From: a virus | Reading direction: 5' to 3' (one strand) | IMG/VR virus record: IMGVR_UViG_3300003702_000496 | Location: 1-64,000 of that record | Length of the DNA stretch: 64,000 nt | Notes under the pieces: generated by a model | What the model saw: the letters and a program-made list of their open reading frames with translations, nothing else | Told to the model about the DNA's origin: nothing | Database searches by the model: none | Position numbers and translations under genes: made by a program | Shown: positions 50,969 through 58,126 of the stretch, piece by piece | Numbering within the stretch: position 1 is the stretch's first letter | How the letters are laid out: every line of letters starts with the position of its first letter

Positions 50969-50976
50969 TATTTAGG
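50969..50976 (-). promoter_or_regulatory. Variant late promoter (CCTAAATA) embedded in a stop codon
   Basis: It overlaps the last codons (ACC TAA) of the 45-residue gene and ends five bases before the IscA ATG, placing the predicted +1 on the start codon. Confidence 0.4.
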
Positions 50977-51109
50977 TTAAACGCTTTGCCTTGCGTAATA
51001 GATATGCTATAACCGTATCCCAATAGTTTTTAGCCCATTCGGTTTTAGATACTTCCCTCGCAGAATATGCTCGATCTATTCTCTCAGTTATTAAGTCTAA
51101 GATCATCAT
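50972..51109 (-). CDS. 45-residue helical protein gene
   Basis: MMILDLITERIDRAYSAREVSKTEWAKNYWDTVIAYLLRKAKRLT, found in the gap. AATGGAGG precedes a double ATG (51109 or 51106), and the gene overlaps the end of the 51431 gene. Amphipathic basic helices. Function unknown. Confidence 0.55.
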   Translation of the reverse strand: MMILDLITERIDRAYSAREVSKTEWAKNYWDTVIAYLLRKAKRLT

Positions 51110-51431
51110 TGACCTCCATTCGTTCCTTTAATTCATCAAGTAAATCCATGAAGGTACGATAAAACTTCTCAGTTCTGGCGTCAAACTCTTCACTAAACTC
51201 ATTAAAGTATTCTTTGAATTTATTACCATCTTCATCAACTCTAGGTACACAGAGAGTCTTTATTGTAGAATCTTGTTTAGCAATAGATTTTTTTGCTTGA
51301 AGACAGGACTTCATAGAAGGCATATCTATTACGAGAGGCGGATTGCTCTCTAGTAAGATATGATCATCCATATCTTTAATATAATTACCATCACCACCTA
51401 ATGCAGTAATAATTAATAATGCTTTTATCAT
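51084..51431 (-). CDS. Protein with short N-terminal hydrophobic segment, unknown
   Basis: 115 residues from the ATG at 51431, which overlaps the stop of the upstream peptide gene. MIKALLIITALGG could be a short signal or anchor. The rest is acidic with a helical C-terminus (FKEYFNEFSEEFDARTEKFYRTFMDLLDELKERM) and two cysteines (SCL, LCVP). No family recognised. Confidence 0.5.
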   Translation of the reverse strand: MIKALLIITALGGDGNYIKDMDDHILLESNPPLVIDMPSMKSCLQAKKSIAKQDSTIKTLCVPRVDEDGNKFKEYFNEFSEEFDARTEKFYRTFMDLLDELKERMEVNDDLRLNN

Positions 51432-51529
51432 ATTATCATAGCCCAGGCTAACAAACTGAAACATATCCCAAGTATAAACCCAGTTGCCATTCCAGCGGCA
51501 AAAGCTCTACCTTCATAATCAATAAACAT
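51428..51529 (-). CDS. 33-residue single-span membrane peptide
   Basis: MFIDYEGRAFAAGMATGFILGICFSLLAWAMII, found in the gap. Its ATG directly follows the stop of the upstream gene and its TGA overlaps the next ATG. A glycine-containing span (GMATGFILGICF). Function unknown. Confidence 0.5.
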   Translation of the reverse strand: MFIDYEGRAFAAGMATGFILGICFSLLAWAMII

Positions 51530-51709
51530 TTAATATTTTTCCTTCTGCTTTTTATTTTCTTGTCCAATACCCATTAAAATTAAAAGAACATATGGTATTG
51601 TCCAAGCCCAATGTGTTAAGTATCCTGTGATATGCAATGTCATTAACACAACACCTGTTAAACCTGTTGTACTAAGTCCAGCAGGTTTGCTAATTTCTGG
51701 TAACTTCAT
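51530..51709 (-). CDS. Small two-span membrane protein
   Basis: 59 residues from the ATG at 51709, just after the previous stop. Spans TTGLTGVVLMTLHITGYL and WAWTIPYVLLILMGIG with a basic tail (ENKKQKEKY). A longer frame exists but runs through the neighbouring gene. Function unknown. Confidence 0.55.
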   Translation of the reverse strand: MKLPEISKPAGLSTTGLTGVVLMTLHITGYLTHWAWTIPYVLLILMGIGQENKKQKEKY

Positions 51710-51710
51710 A

Positions 51711-51926
51711 TTACATTTCTCCCCATCCAGCGTTGCGTAGCCACGCATTGTCCGCTGCGGTGTTATCGTCTTGGATTTTGAAATCCGCCATCTTGGATTT
51801 GTCACTAGCGCAGCTGTCACAGATCGTTCTGTCGCCCCAAGGATCGGTATTGCCGCATCGCACCTCAGTTGCTCGATAGTCGTAACCGTGCGGCACATAA
51901 AAGGTCACTTTGTTTTTACATGTCAT
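51711..51926 (-). CDS. Small cysteine-rich protein, possible zinc ribbon
   Basis: 71 residues from the ATG at 51926. MTCKNKVTFYVPHGYDYRATEVRCGNTDPWGDRTICDSCASDK has cysteines at about 3, 24, 36 and 39, a plausible zinc-binding set. The C-terminus is acidic then Trp-rich. Unknown function. It lies one base after the 52233 gene. Confidence 0.5.
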   Translation of the reverse strand: MTCKNKVTFYVPHGYDYRATEVRCGNTDPWGDRTICDSCASDKSKMADFKIQDDNTAADNAWLRNAGWGEM

Positions 51927-51927
51927 C

Positions 51928-52233
51928 TTATATTTTACTCCATCCAGTAGATTCACATTTGAATGTATCTCTGCCAATTATCACCATATCGCCTGGACTT
52001 GTACTACGACAGGAAATACCCTTGAACAACTTGGTAACATCTTTATTCTTCCACCAAGCGGTATCAATGGTGTTGGTCAATACATATGCTTTCTCTAGCT
52101 TCTCATCAGTAGTTAGATTTTTTTTCATATCAATTGACGCAACTTTGTGAGGGGCGCTGCCATATGCAGCATGTATCACTGTTACCTTCTCAGATAATAG
52201 TGTTTTTATTAGGGCATCTGCTATTTTACTCAT
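51928..52233 (-). CDS. Conserved phage protein of unknown function
   Basis: 101 residues: MSKIADALIKTLLSEKVTVIHAAYGSAPHKV...NTIDTAWWKNKDVTKLF, then CRSTSPGDMVIIGRDTFKCESTGWSKI. The RSTSPGD...F.C...GW.KI ending is a recurring pattern in small proteins of diverse large phages. Role unknown. Confidence 0.6.
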   Translation of the reverse strand: MSKIADALIKTLLSEKVTVIHAAYGSAPHKVASIDMKKNLTTDEKLEKAYVLTNTIDTAWWKNKDVTKLFKGISCRSTSPGDMVIIGRDTFKCESTGWSKI

Positions 52234-52239
52234 AAGGAT

Positions 52240-52794
52240 TTACCAGCTGGCGTAACCATCCCTTGCTTCCATTCGATATGAAGAACGATTATTATTGCGA
52301 TTATTATTGACAATTTCCCAAGAACCATCAGGTTGTCTGCAAGCAGTTCCGTATGCAGAATGACGTTCTCCAGCAATTGTCACCTCAGTCTGATATTCTC
52401 GACAATATCGGTTTCCATGCCTAAAAGTATTTACTGGAGTGATGTTTCCATAATTTCCAGTGTCGGGGTTGTTCCAAGTGGTAGAAGTACCGCTTCTTGA
52501 ATATTCAAGCGAATTTTGTGCATTTCTTGTGAGATACATTTGATCTACTTTATCCATAGAACTTCCTACATCCCTACCTATTAGGCCTCCAAGAAAAACT
52601 CCTACACCAACTGCAACCAATTGTCCTCGGCCCTTTCCTATTTGTGACCCGCCTAGACCGCCTAGAGCAGCGCCAAGCAACAGTCCAATAGTCTCTTTAG
52701 GGCCACTTCCAGCAGTTGCTGAAGTGGTAGCAGCATTACAACCACCTAAAATTAATGCAATTGCACATGTAGTTGTCAGTAAAAACTTTCTCAT
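52240..52794 (-). CDS. 17 kDa-antigen-type outer-membrane lipoprotein
   Basis: 184 residues. Lipobox LILGGC puts the lipidated Cys at residue 19. A glycine-zipper region (GLLLGAALGGLGGSQIGKGRGQLVAVGVGVFLGGLIG, residues about 37-73) is the hallmark of the Rickettsia 17 kDa surface antigen family, and the C-terminal domain (CREYQTEVTIAGERHSAYGTACRQPDGSWEIV) is its partner domain with two cysteines. Probably acquired from an alphaproteobacterial host. An envelope protein on a phage could alter receptors or block superinfection. It is the first gene after P5. Confidence 0.85.
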   Translation of the reverse strand: MRKFLLTTTCAIALILGGCNAATTSATAGSGPKETIGLLLGAALGGLGGSQIGKGRGQLVAVGVGVFLGGLIGRDVGSSMDKVDQMYLTRNAQNSLEYSRSGTSTTWNNPDTGNYGNITPVNTFRHGNRYCREYQTEVTIAGERHSAYGTACRQPDGSWEIVNNNRNNNRSSYRMEARDGYASW

Positions 52795-52821
52795 AACTTT
52801 CCTCAGTTCAGTTTATGTTTA

Positions 52822-52850
52822 ATAGTATCATATAGAATATAATTTGTCAA
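52822..52850 (-). promoter_or_regulatory. Sigma70-type promoter P5 (TTGACA-17-TACTAT)
   Basis: -35 at 52845-52850, -10 at 52822-52827; +1 near 52815. It stands ahead of the 19-gene run that ends with TDO at 45766. Confidence 0.8.
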
Positions 52851-52902
52851 GTCTTTATATTTATTCATTATTCCAATGAATTATATAGGTAACGTATCCA
52901 CT

Positions 52903-53187
52903 TTATAATGTACACAAATCATGATAACCTAGTTCGCGAAGAGTGTTATTCCACTCTTCCTCTTTTCTCATAAAGGAAAGTTTTTCGTTTCGGTTTCTGC
53001 TATACTCACGAAGTTTCTCTTTGTTATTCTCGCGATATTTCTTTGCAGCTGCAAGAACTTTCTCTTTGTTATTCTCACGCCATTTCTTTGCAGATTCAAG
53101 AACTTTCTCTGGATACCTCTCACGGTATCTAATATTAGAAGCGCGCTTTTTCTCTGCTTTAGTCATAACAACTTCTTCATTTCTCAT
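52903..53187 (-). CDS. Basic repeat protein (HNH N-terminal-like), unknown
   Basis: 94 residues from the ATG at 53187, overlapping the previous stop by one base. Three repeats of the type (W/Y)RENNKEK(V/L) make a long basic helix, as in the DNA-binding N-terminal repeats of phage HNH endonucleases, but no HNH domain follows. It could be a truncated homing-nuclease remnant or a nucleic-acid-binding protein. Confidence 0.55.
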   Translation of the reverse strand: MRNEEVVMTKAEKKRASNIRYRERYPEKVLESAKKWRENNKEKVLAAAKKYRENNKEKLREYSRNRNEKLSFMRKEEEWNNTLRELGYHDLCTL

Positions 53188-53936
53188 TACCATGTCCAAT
53201 CCCGATTACGCCGGCCGGAGCGCCAAGGCTTCTTCTTTAAAGCGTTAATGTTACGAGTTAGTTTGTTCTTCTTATCAATGGTATTAGTGGAGGCCTGCAA
53301 ACTCTCAGCGAAGTGGATAATGGCCATCTTGACTTCCCTATGCCGTTTGTGGTAGTTCTTTCCACCGACAATACGAAACTCAATCCATCCAGTACCCTTT
53401 TTGATATTCAATTTTGACATGTTGATCGAATCGTACTTGTACTTATTATTCATCTTGTTCTTGAGTTTGGTAAACACCCTATCCTGAGAATCATTTTTTC
53501 TCAGGGTCAGGCCCTTCTTCATAGGTTCAACAAACTCGTTTTGAGTGCGCTTGAATGCCCTTAACCACTTCTGTTCATCCACAAGTAGAACTAGTTTTGC
53601 CTCATCAATCTTCTTGGTTTCACTTTTTCGGGAGAATCCCAGATTGATATGAAGACCACATGACGCATTTGTTTGAGCGTTCATGAGTTCCATCAAAGTG
53701 AACAATTTGTCTATCGCCTTCAAGCCCTTTTTCAAAGACCAAACAGGCGTGACAATCTCCACATCTGAATTGTCCCTATTGGTTGTAACAGAAGGATCAT
53801 CTGTTACAATGAATTTGTCCCGAGTCCTGAAACTGTTGCGGTCAACAATTTCGGGGAAGATCGCCTTCACTGCACCTCTGATTGTAGAACTAGGGGCATC
53901 TACACCCATCTCTAGTTCATAACCAACTTCGATCAT
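53187..53936 (-). CDS. Amidoligase-like (COOH-NH2 ligase) protein
   Basis: 249 residues. VGYELEMGVDAP at the start, SDVEIVTPVWSLKKGLKAI, NASCGLHINLGF and GWIEFRIVGGKNYHKR follow the order of motifs in the amidoligase family (PF12224, glutamine-synthetase-like fold), where the acids and His/Arg bind metal and ATP. Members join amino and carboxyl groups in peptides or cell-wall material. A phage version could modify a peptide, nucleobase or cell wall; the target is not visible. The gene follows P6. Confidence 0.7.
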   Translation of the reverse strand: MIEVGYELEMGVDAPSSTIRGAVKAIFPEIVDRNSFRTRDKFIVTDDPSVTTNRDNSDVEIVTPVWSLKKGLKAIDKLFTLMELMNAQTNASCGLHINLGFSRKSETKKIDEAKLVLLVDEQKWLRAFKRTQNEFVEPMKKGLTLRKNDSQDRVFTKLKNKMNNKYKYDSINMSKLNIKKGTGWIEFRIVGGKNYHKRHREVKMAIIHFAESLQASTNTIDKKNKLTRNINALKKKPWRSGRRNRDWTW

Positions 53937-53965
53937 TACAAAACCTTTTCTCTCACTTATACCCT

Positions 53966-53994
53966 ATGCTACCATATGGGATAGGGTTTGTCAA
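53966..53994 (-). promoter_or_regulatory. Sigma70-type promoter P6 (TTGACA-17-TAGCAT)
   Basis: -35 at 53989-53994, -10 at 53966-53971. Its spacer (AACCCTATCCCATATGG) is nearly identical to that of P7. It touches the 3' end of the 54218 gene. Confidence 0.78.
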
Positions 53995-54218
53995 CTAAAA
54001 TCGCCCGGGGCCCAGAACGCTCGTTCTGGAGTCCAAGAAAAATTTCTATCATCGAGCCATCGCCATTCACCCGTTTTCAACGACTGAATAGGAGGCAGAC
54101 GGCGAGGGTGTGACATTTTTATCACACCTGGCGGCAAGTCTAAGACTTCCCACTGGTCGCCGTGTTCATGGACACGGTTTTTCCCGTGTCTGGTGATACC
54201 TTTAAGGGTAATAATCAT
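53991..54218 (-). CDS. Small protein of unknown function
   Basis: 75 residues (MIITLKGITRHGKNRVHEHGDQWEVLDLPPGVIKMSHPRRLPP...WRWLDDRNFSWTPERAFWAPGDFS). Trp/Pro-rich C-terminus. P7 lies so close that the predicted +1 falls at the ATG. An inverted repeat resembling that upstream of P2 lies inside the coding sequence (54109-54128). No family recognised. Confidence 0.55.
   Translation of the reverse strand: MIITLKGITRHGKNRVHEHGDQWEVLDLPPGVIKMSHPRRLPPIQSLKTGEWRWLDDRNFSWTPERAFWAPGDFS
54108..54129. promoter_or_regulatory. Third copy of the TGTGA-N8-TCACA inverted repeat
   Basis: GTGTGACATTTTTATCACAC; its plus strand matches the minus strand of the 44645 copy over 19 bases. Here it is within a gene, about 115 bp upstream of P6. 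Confidence 0.4.
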
Positions 54219-54226
54219 TATGTCTT

Positions 54227-54255
54227 ATTCTAACACATGGGACAGGGTTTGTCAA
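54227..54255 (-). promoter_or_regulatory. Sigma70-type promoter P7 (TTGACA-17-TAGAAT)
   Basis: -35 at 54250-54255, -10 at 54227-54232. Followed by AAGACATAATG as in P2 and P3; the ATG in this string is the gene start. Confidence 0.78.
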
Positions 54256-54268
54256 ATCAGCCCCCCTG

Positions 54269-54421
54269 TTAAGTCATTGAAATTAAAGACAGAATCGAGG
54301 TTTTTTTTCTACTTTTTTTGTGGTTAAGCCATTGATAATAAACAAAACTTTTTTTATGTCTAAGTCATTGATTCTAAACGATTTTGAAAAAAAAGTTCAA
54401 AAATCTTTTAAGTCATTGATA
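54269..54421. repeat. Four copies of TTAAGTCATTGAT-type repeat
   Basis: Copies start at about 54269, 54324, 54360 and 54409, unevenly spaced (55, 36, 49 bp), in an AT-rich stretch with T and A runs. The last copy includes the stop of the PanC-like gene. The 54256-54412 gap holds no credible gene. Confidence 0.7.
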
Positions 54422-55297
54422 TATAAAGATATTGTCTGTGAGGAAGTCATAGACCTCAGAAAATGGGCCTGCGGAAATCATAATTATCGCATCTCTATCA
54501 AGGGCATTCAATTCTTCTAAAGTCTCAGCACAACAGATGTCCACATAGCATTCATCCGATTGTATGTGAGAAGTGATATATCTTTTGATATAGTCTATTG
54601 ATTCAATCTTAGACCAAGTAGATACTTCCTGTAAGGTTTGATATATGGAGACAGCCCTCTGACGGTCAGACTGCGTTAATAGTTTATTACGAGAACTACA
54701 AGCAAGACCATCAGAATCCCTTATGATAGGAGCTATGACTACCTTTATGGGAAGACCTAACTGTTTGATAAGAGATTTTAACCCAAAATTTTGATATGCG
54801 TCCTTTTGCCCGACCACAGTTATATCTGGCATTATAACATTAAATACTGGAAAATATGTTGAAAGAACATACGTCAATCTGGGAGAGATAGTCGCATCAA
54901 ATGTATCACGATTTCTCCAGAAAGCATATGCTTTCTCACACATTTCTATGGGAATACTCAAATCATCTATATATAATTGATCCCCTACTCCACCAATATA
55001 AAAAAATACATCTACCCCATTTGATTTTGCTAATTCAATATCTCTTGAAAGTCCATTTGACATCTTTCTATATTGCAATAAACTTTTCGTATATTCTTCA
55101 GCGGATTGTTCTTTATAATCTACACTGTGACCAGCACTTAGTACCACTACATCAGCATTTTCTTTGGCAATCTTTACCAAGGACATATGACCATCATGTA
55201 ATTCTGCATCTGTATCTATAGATGCTATAGTTTTACCTTCACGTTTTAATCGTTGACAATAATCTTTTGTCACTTGAATTGATTCTATAAATTTCAT
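54413..55297 (-). CDS. PanC-like ligase paralogue 1
   Basis: 294 residues, PanC fold (nucleotidyltransferase HxGH class). LHDGHMSLVKIAKENADVVVLS puts HxGH at residues 34-37. VVGQKDAYQNFGLKSLIKQLGLPIKVVIAPIIRDSDGLACSSRN holds the GxKD loop and SSRN adenylate-binding motif. Authentic pantothenate synthetases have PTMG before HxGH and FVNPxQF after it; here these are SIDTD and SAGHSVDY, so the pantoate-contacting Gln of FVNPxQF is missing. Predicted to adenylate a carboxylate and form an amide, probably not pantothenate. Last gene of the operon from P8. Confidence 0.8.
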   Translation of the reverse strand: MKFIESIQVTKDYCQRLKREGKTIASIDTDAELHDGHMSLVKIAKENADVVVLSAGHSVDYKEQSAEEYTKSLLQYRKMSNGLSRDIELAKSNGVDVFFYIGGVGDQLYIDDLSIPIEMCEKAYAFWRNRDTFDATISPRLTYVLSTYFPVFNVIMPDITVVGQKDAYQNFGLKSLIKQLGLPIKVVIAPIIRDSDGLACSSRNKLLTQSDRQRAVSIYQTLQEVSTWSKIESIDYIKRYITSHIQSDECYVDICCAETLEELNALDRDAIIMISAGPFSEVYDFLTDNIFIYQ

Positions 55298-55300
55298 TTC

Positions 55301-56167
55301 TTAATTACTTTGATATTTTAGTATTGGTAATTTCTCAATAGTTACATAACCAGGCGGCGCCTGTAGAATATGAGGTATTCTGTTTATCGTTTGAGCTGAT
55401 GTTACCACAGGCGATCCTAATCCATCCACTTTTACGTTAAGGTTTGGTTCGCCCCTTATTTCCCACGCTTTAAACTCTTCCCCCACAATTAACTTATATT
55501 GACCAACCATTCTTATACCTTCTTTAGTCGTAATATCCAACTTTGTACCACTCGCATCTATAGTTTCTTCTACATCTATAATATTCAGATTTAAAGCTGA
55601 AGCTACATTATCCCAAAATGTTACATATATACTTGGACTTTTTGATAATGTAGCAAATGTTTCGGGCCCGAAATTAGTTGTATCAAAACAACTACGATAG
55701 ATAATTTCATCTATTCGATGGCAAGCACCTGACATTAATACTCCTAGATGCACAATACCAAAATCTTGAGCACCAGTTCCAGTGATTGTGACACCATATT
55801 CTTTTGCTATATTATCTAATTCAACAGTTAGTTCGGGGTATAGTCTCCATGAAAATGAAGAACTTTCTCCTATAGTAGCTACATTCTTTCTTGCTTCTAA
55901 ACACTGTTTGTAAATTGGAAACATTATAGGCAATTCACTTGCTACTGCAACAATAACGATATCTGCTGTCTTTGATAACACCTTTTCTGGGTCATCAGAT
56001 ATAGGTACATTCAAATAATCAATGCCGGACAATAAACCCAAATCTTTACCAATTTTAGGGCCGGGTCTATTGATTGCTCCTACAATATCAATACCCCTTT
56101 CTTTTAATAATCTTGTAGCCAACATATTCATTTGGCCCACACCATATATTATAACTTTTGTTGTCAT
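55301..56167 (-). CDS. DapB/Ord-like NAD(P)-dependent dehydrogenase
   Basis: 288 residues. VIIYGVGQMNMLATRLLKERGIDIVGAIN is the Rossmann loop (GxGxM), PKIGKDLGLLSG the next segment, then TIGESSSFSWRLYPELTVELDNIAKEYGVTITGTGAQDFGIVHLGV and the ending TINRIPHILQAPPGYVTIEKLP. This order matches 2,4-diaminopentanoate dehydrogenase-like and dihydrodipicolinate-reductase-fold proteins, which act on amino acids. It lies between PanC-like genes with three-base gaps. Probably supplies or modifies the amine substrate of the ligases. Confidence 0.75.
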   Translation of the reverse strand: MTTKVIIYGVGQMNMLATRLLKERGIDIVGAINRPGPKIGKDLGLLSGIDYLNVPISDDPEKVLSKTADIVIVAVASELPIMFPIYKQCLEARKNVATIGESSSFSWRLYPELTVELDNIAKEYGVTITGTGAQDFGIVHLGVLMSGACHRIDEIIYRSCFDTTNFGPETFATLSKSPSIYVTFWDNVASALNLNIIDVEETIDASGTKLDITTKEGIRMVGQYKLIVGEEFKAWEIRGEPNLNVKVDGLGSPVVTSAQTINRIPHILQAPPGYVTIEKLPILKYQSN

Positions 56168-56170
56168 ATC

Positions 56171-57034
56171 TTACCTCGGTTCTATTATAATGTTATCATA
56201 AAGTTCATCCACATCACCAAACCTTACATTAACAACAATCACAAATTTTCTATCAATTGAATTCAATTCTTCTAGGGTTTCTGCACAACAGATATCTATG
56301 CAATTTACTGTTCCATTATTTCTAGTTATACATTCATTAATGTACATTTTGATACGTTGTATTGAAGGATATGCAGGCCAAGCAGATACTTCCTGTAATG
56401 TTTCGTTAAGGGAAATAAGATTGTTATAATCATCTTTCGTTAAATCTCTATTATGAGAACTAAAAGCCACACCATTAGAATCTCTAACGATAGGAGCTAT
56501 AATTACCTTTATGGGAAGACTTGATTGTTTGATAAGATATTTAAGGACAACAATTTGATGTACATCCTTTTGACCTAATATAGATACATCAGGCAGTATA
56601 ATATTATACAATTCTTTAGCACCCAACATAAATTTCATATTTACAGGGGGAAAATAAGGTCTATCTATTATCAACTGATCAATTACAGGAATAGAAACAT
56701 TTAAAGGAGGAATATCTAAATATAAATCATTCATCGGAGGAAGAAAAAGTACATCTACATTATTTAACTTACATATTTCAATTTCTTTTTCTTTAAAATC
56801 TTGTTCATATACTTTTAATTGTGCTTCATATTTTTCAATGGAAGAGTCAAAATAATCAACTGTGTGACAAATGCTCAATACTACTGCGTCAACATTTTCT
56901 TTAGCAACCTTTACCAAGGACATATGGCCATCATGTAAATCTCCTTCAGTATCTATTAATCCAATAGTCTTTCCTATTTGTTTTACTTGTCGAGAATATT
57001 CTCGCATTTCTTTAATTGACTCAATAATTTTCAT
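56171..57034 (-). CDS. PanC-like ligase paralogue 2
   Basis: 287 residues. LHDGHMSLVKVAKENVDAVVLSICHTVDY has the HxGH motif. ILGQKDVHQIVVLKYLIKQSSLPIKVIIAPIVRDSNGVAFSSHNRDL has the GxKD loop, but SSRN has become SSHN, removing a phosphate-contacting arginine. The region corresponding to FVNPxQF is SICHTVDY. About 50% similar by eye to paralogues 1 and 3. The SSHN change suggests altered or reduced adenylation. ATGA overlap with paralogue 3. Confidence 0.78.
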   Translation of the reverse strand: MKIIESIKEMREYSRQVKQIGKTIGLIDTEGDLHDGHMSLVKVAKENVDAVVLSICHTVDYFDSSIEKYEAQLKVYEQDFKEKEIEICKLNNVDVLFLPPMNDLYLDIPPLNVSIPVIDQLIIDRPYFPPVNMKFMLGAKELYNIILPDVSILGQKDVHQIVVLKYLIKQSSLPIKVIIAPIVRDSNGVAFSSHNRDLTKDDYNNLISLNETLQEVSAWPAYPSIQRIKMYINECITRNNGTVNCIDICCAETLEELNSIDRKFVIVVNVRFGDVDELYDNIIIEPR

Positions 57035-57945
57035 CTAGCATAACCAAGATGCTTTGGTTCTATTATAATGTTATCATAAAGTTCAATCACGTTACCAAAT
57101 TGTGTAGAAACTAAAATTACTGCTTTTCTATCAATTGTCTTTAATTCTTCTAAGGTTTCTGCACAACAGATATCTATGTAATTTACTGTTCCGTCAGAAG
57201 CTTCTATGCGTTCATTAATATACATCTTAACACGTTGTATTGAGGGATATTCAGACCAAGTAGATACTTCCTGTAATGTTTTATAGACAGAAGAAACATT
57301 TATAAGTTCTTCTTTATTTAAAGCTGCGTTACGAGAACTTAAAGCTACACCATTAGAATCTCTAATGGTAGGAGCAATAATTAATTTAATTGAATAATTC
57401 AAATCATCTATAAGAGATTTAAGATAAGAAGTTAATTCATAAACATCTTTTTCTCCAATTACACTCACATCGGGCGACACAATATTAAATATTTTTAAAT
57501 TCATGAGCAGGTATAGAGATATAATATCTCCATATCCATTAGCTAAATTTGGATTCCAAGCCCTCTTTTTGATAAATCTGTCAACAAGAAGACCAGATAA
57601 AGTTATTTTATTTGTCAAATTTGAATATACATCTAACATACTAGGTTGAAACAATATATCTACATCATATTTTTCACATGTAGCAAGATCATCTTTTAAA
57701 AACTCTGCATGATATTCTGCTATATGTTTTTCGTATCTCTCAGGATGATTTAAATAATAAAAATAATAAAAAGTATGAAAATTACTCATCACTACTACGT
57801 CAACATTTTCTTTGGCAACCTTTACCAAAGACATATGACCATCATGTAAATAAGATTCTGTAGCAACAGATGCTATAGTTTTACCGTCACGTTTAAGTTG
57901 TTGAGAATACTCTCGCATCTCGTCAATTGATTCAATAATTTTCAT
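57031..57945 (-). CDS. PanC-like ligase paralogue 3
   Basis: 304 residues. LHDGHMSLVKVAKENVDVVVMSNFHTFYYFYY has HxGH, followed by an aromatic-rich replacement of FVNPxQF. VIGEKDVYELTSYLKSLIDDLNYSIKLIIAPTIRDSNGVALSSRNAAL holds GEKD and SSRN, though the Gln after GxKD retained in the other two is Glu here. All adenylate-side residues look intact, while the acceptor/acid side differs, so a third substrate specificity is likely. Overlaps the zinc-ribbon gene upstream by four bases. Confidence 0.8.
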   Translation of the reverse strand: MKIIESIDEMREYSQQLKRDGKTIASVATESYLHDGHMSLVKVAKENVDVVVMSNFHTFYYFYYLNHPERYEKHIAEYHAEFLKDDLATCEKYDVDILFQPSMLDVYSNLTNKITLSGLLVDRFIKKRAWNPNLANGYGDIISLYLLMNLKIFNIVSPDVSVIGEKDVYELTSYLKSLIDDLNYSIKLIIAPTIRDSNGVALSSRNAALNKEELINVSSVYKTLQEVSTWSEYPSIQRVKMYINERIEASDGTVNYIDICCAETLEELKTIDRKAVILVSTQFGNVIELYDNIIIEPKHLGYAR

Positions 57946-58118
57946 TTTTTTAATTCCACTTCTGCTTTATGTCCACAATGAGGACAAGTCATTTCTGGCC
58001 ATTTTTTCCAAACAGCATCTGTAGTTGCCCAACTAGTTGCATAACTCCACCAATTCATGCACTTAACACAATTGAAATGAAGTATCAACTCTTTTGTATA
58101 TGTGTGATTTATACCCAC
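57942..58118 (-). CDS. Zinc-ribbon protein with GTG start
   Basis: 58 residues. FNCVKCMNWW (Cys17, Cys20) and MTCPHCGHKAEVELKK (Cys45, Cys48) form a treble-clef/ribbon zinc site around a Trp-rich loop. The only upstream in-frame start is GTG at 58118, close to the predicted +1 of P8; ATG at codon 21 would lose the first cysteine pair. Its TGA overlaps the ATG of PanC-like 3. It may be a scaffold or nucleic-acid-binding partner of the ligases. Confidence 0.6.
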   Translation of the reverse strand: MGINHTYTKELILHFNCVKCMNWWSYATSWATTDAVWKKWPEMTCPHCGHKAEVELKK

Positions 58119-58126
58119 TTTGAAAC

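Noticed and set aside
51710-51898. Long N-terminal extension of the 51709 membrane protein gene
   Set aside because: It overlaps the 51926 gene entirely in another frame; the short form has the hydrophobic spans and abuts the preceding stop.
54269-54421. Possible CRISPR array
   Set aside because: Repeats are only 12-13 bp, imperfect and unevenly spaced; no Cas genes or spacer-like segments.
54320-54520. 66-residue plus-strand frame starting in the repeat array
   Set aside because: Its first half is translation of the 13-bp repeats and its second half is antisense to the PanC-like 1 gene; no ribosome-binding site.
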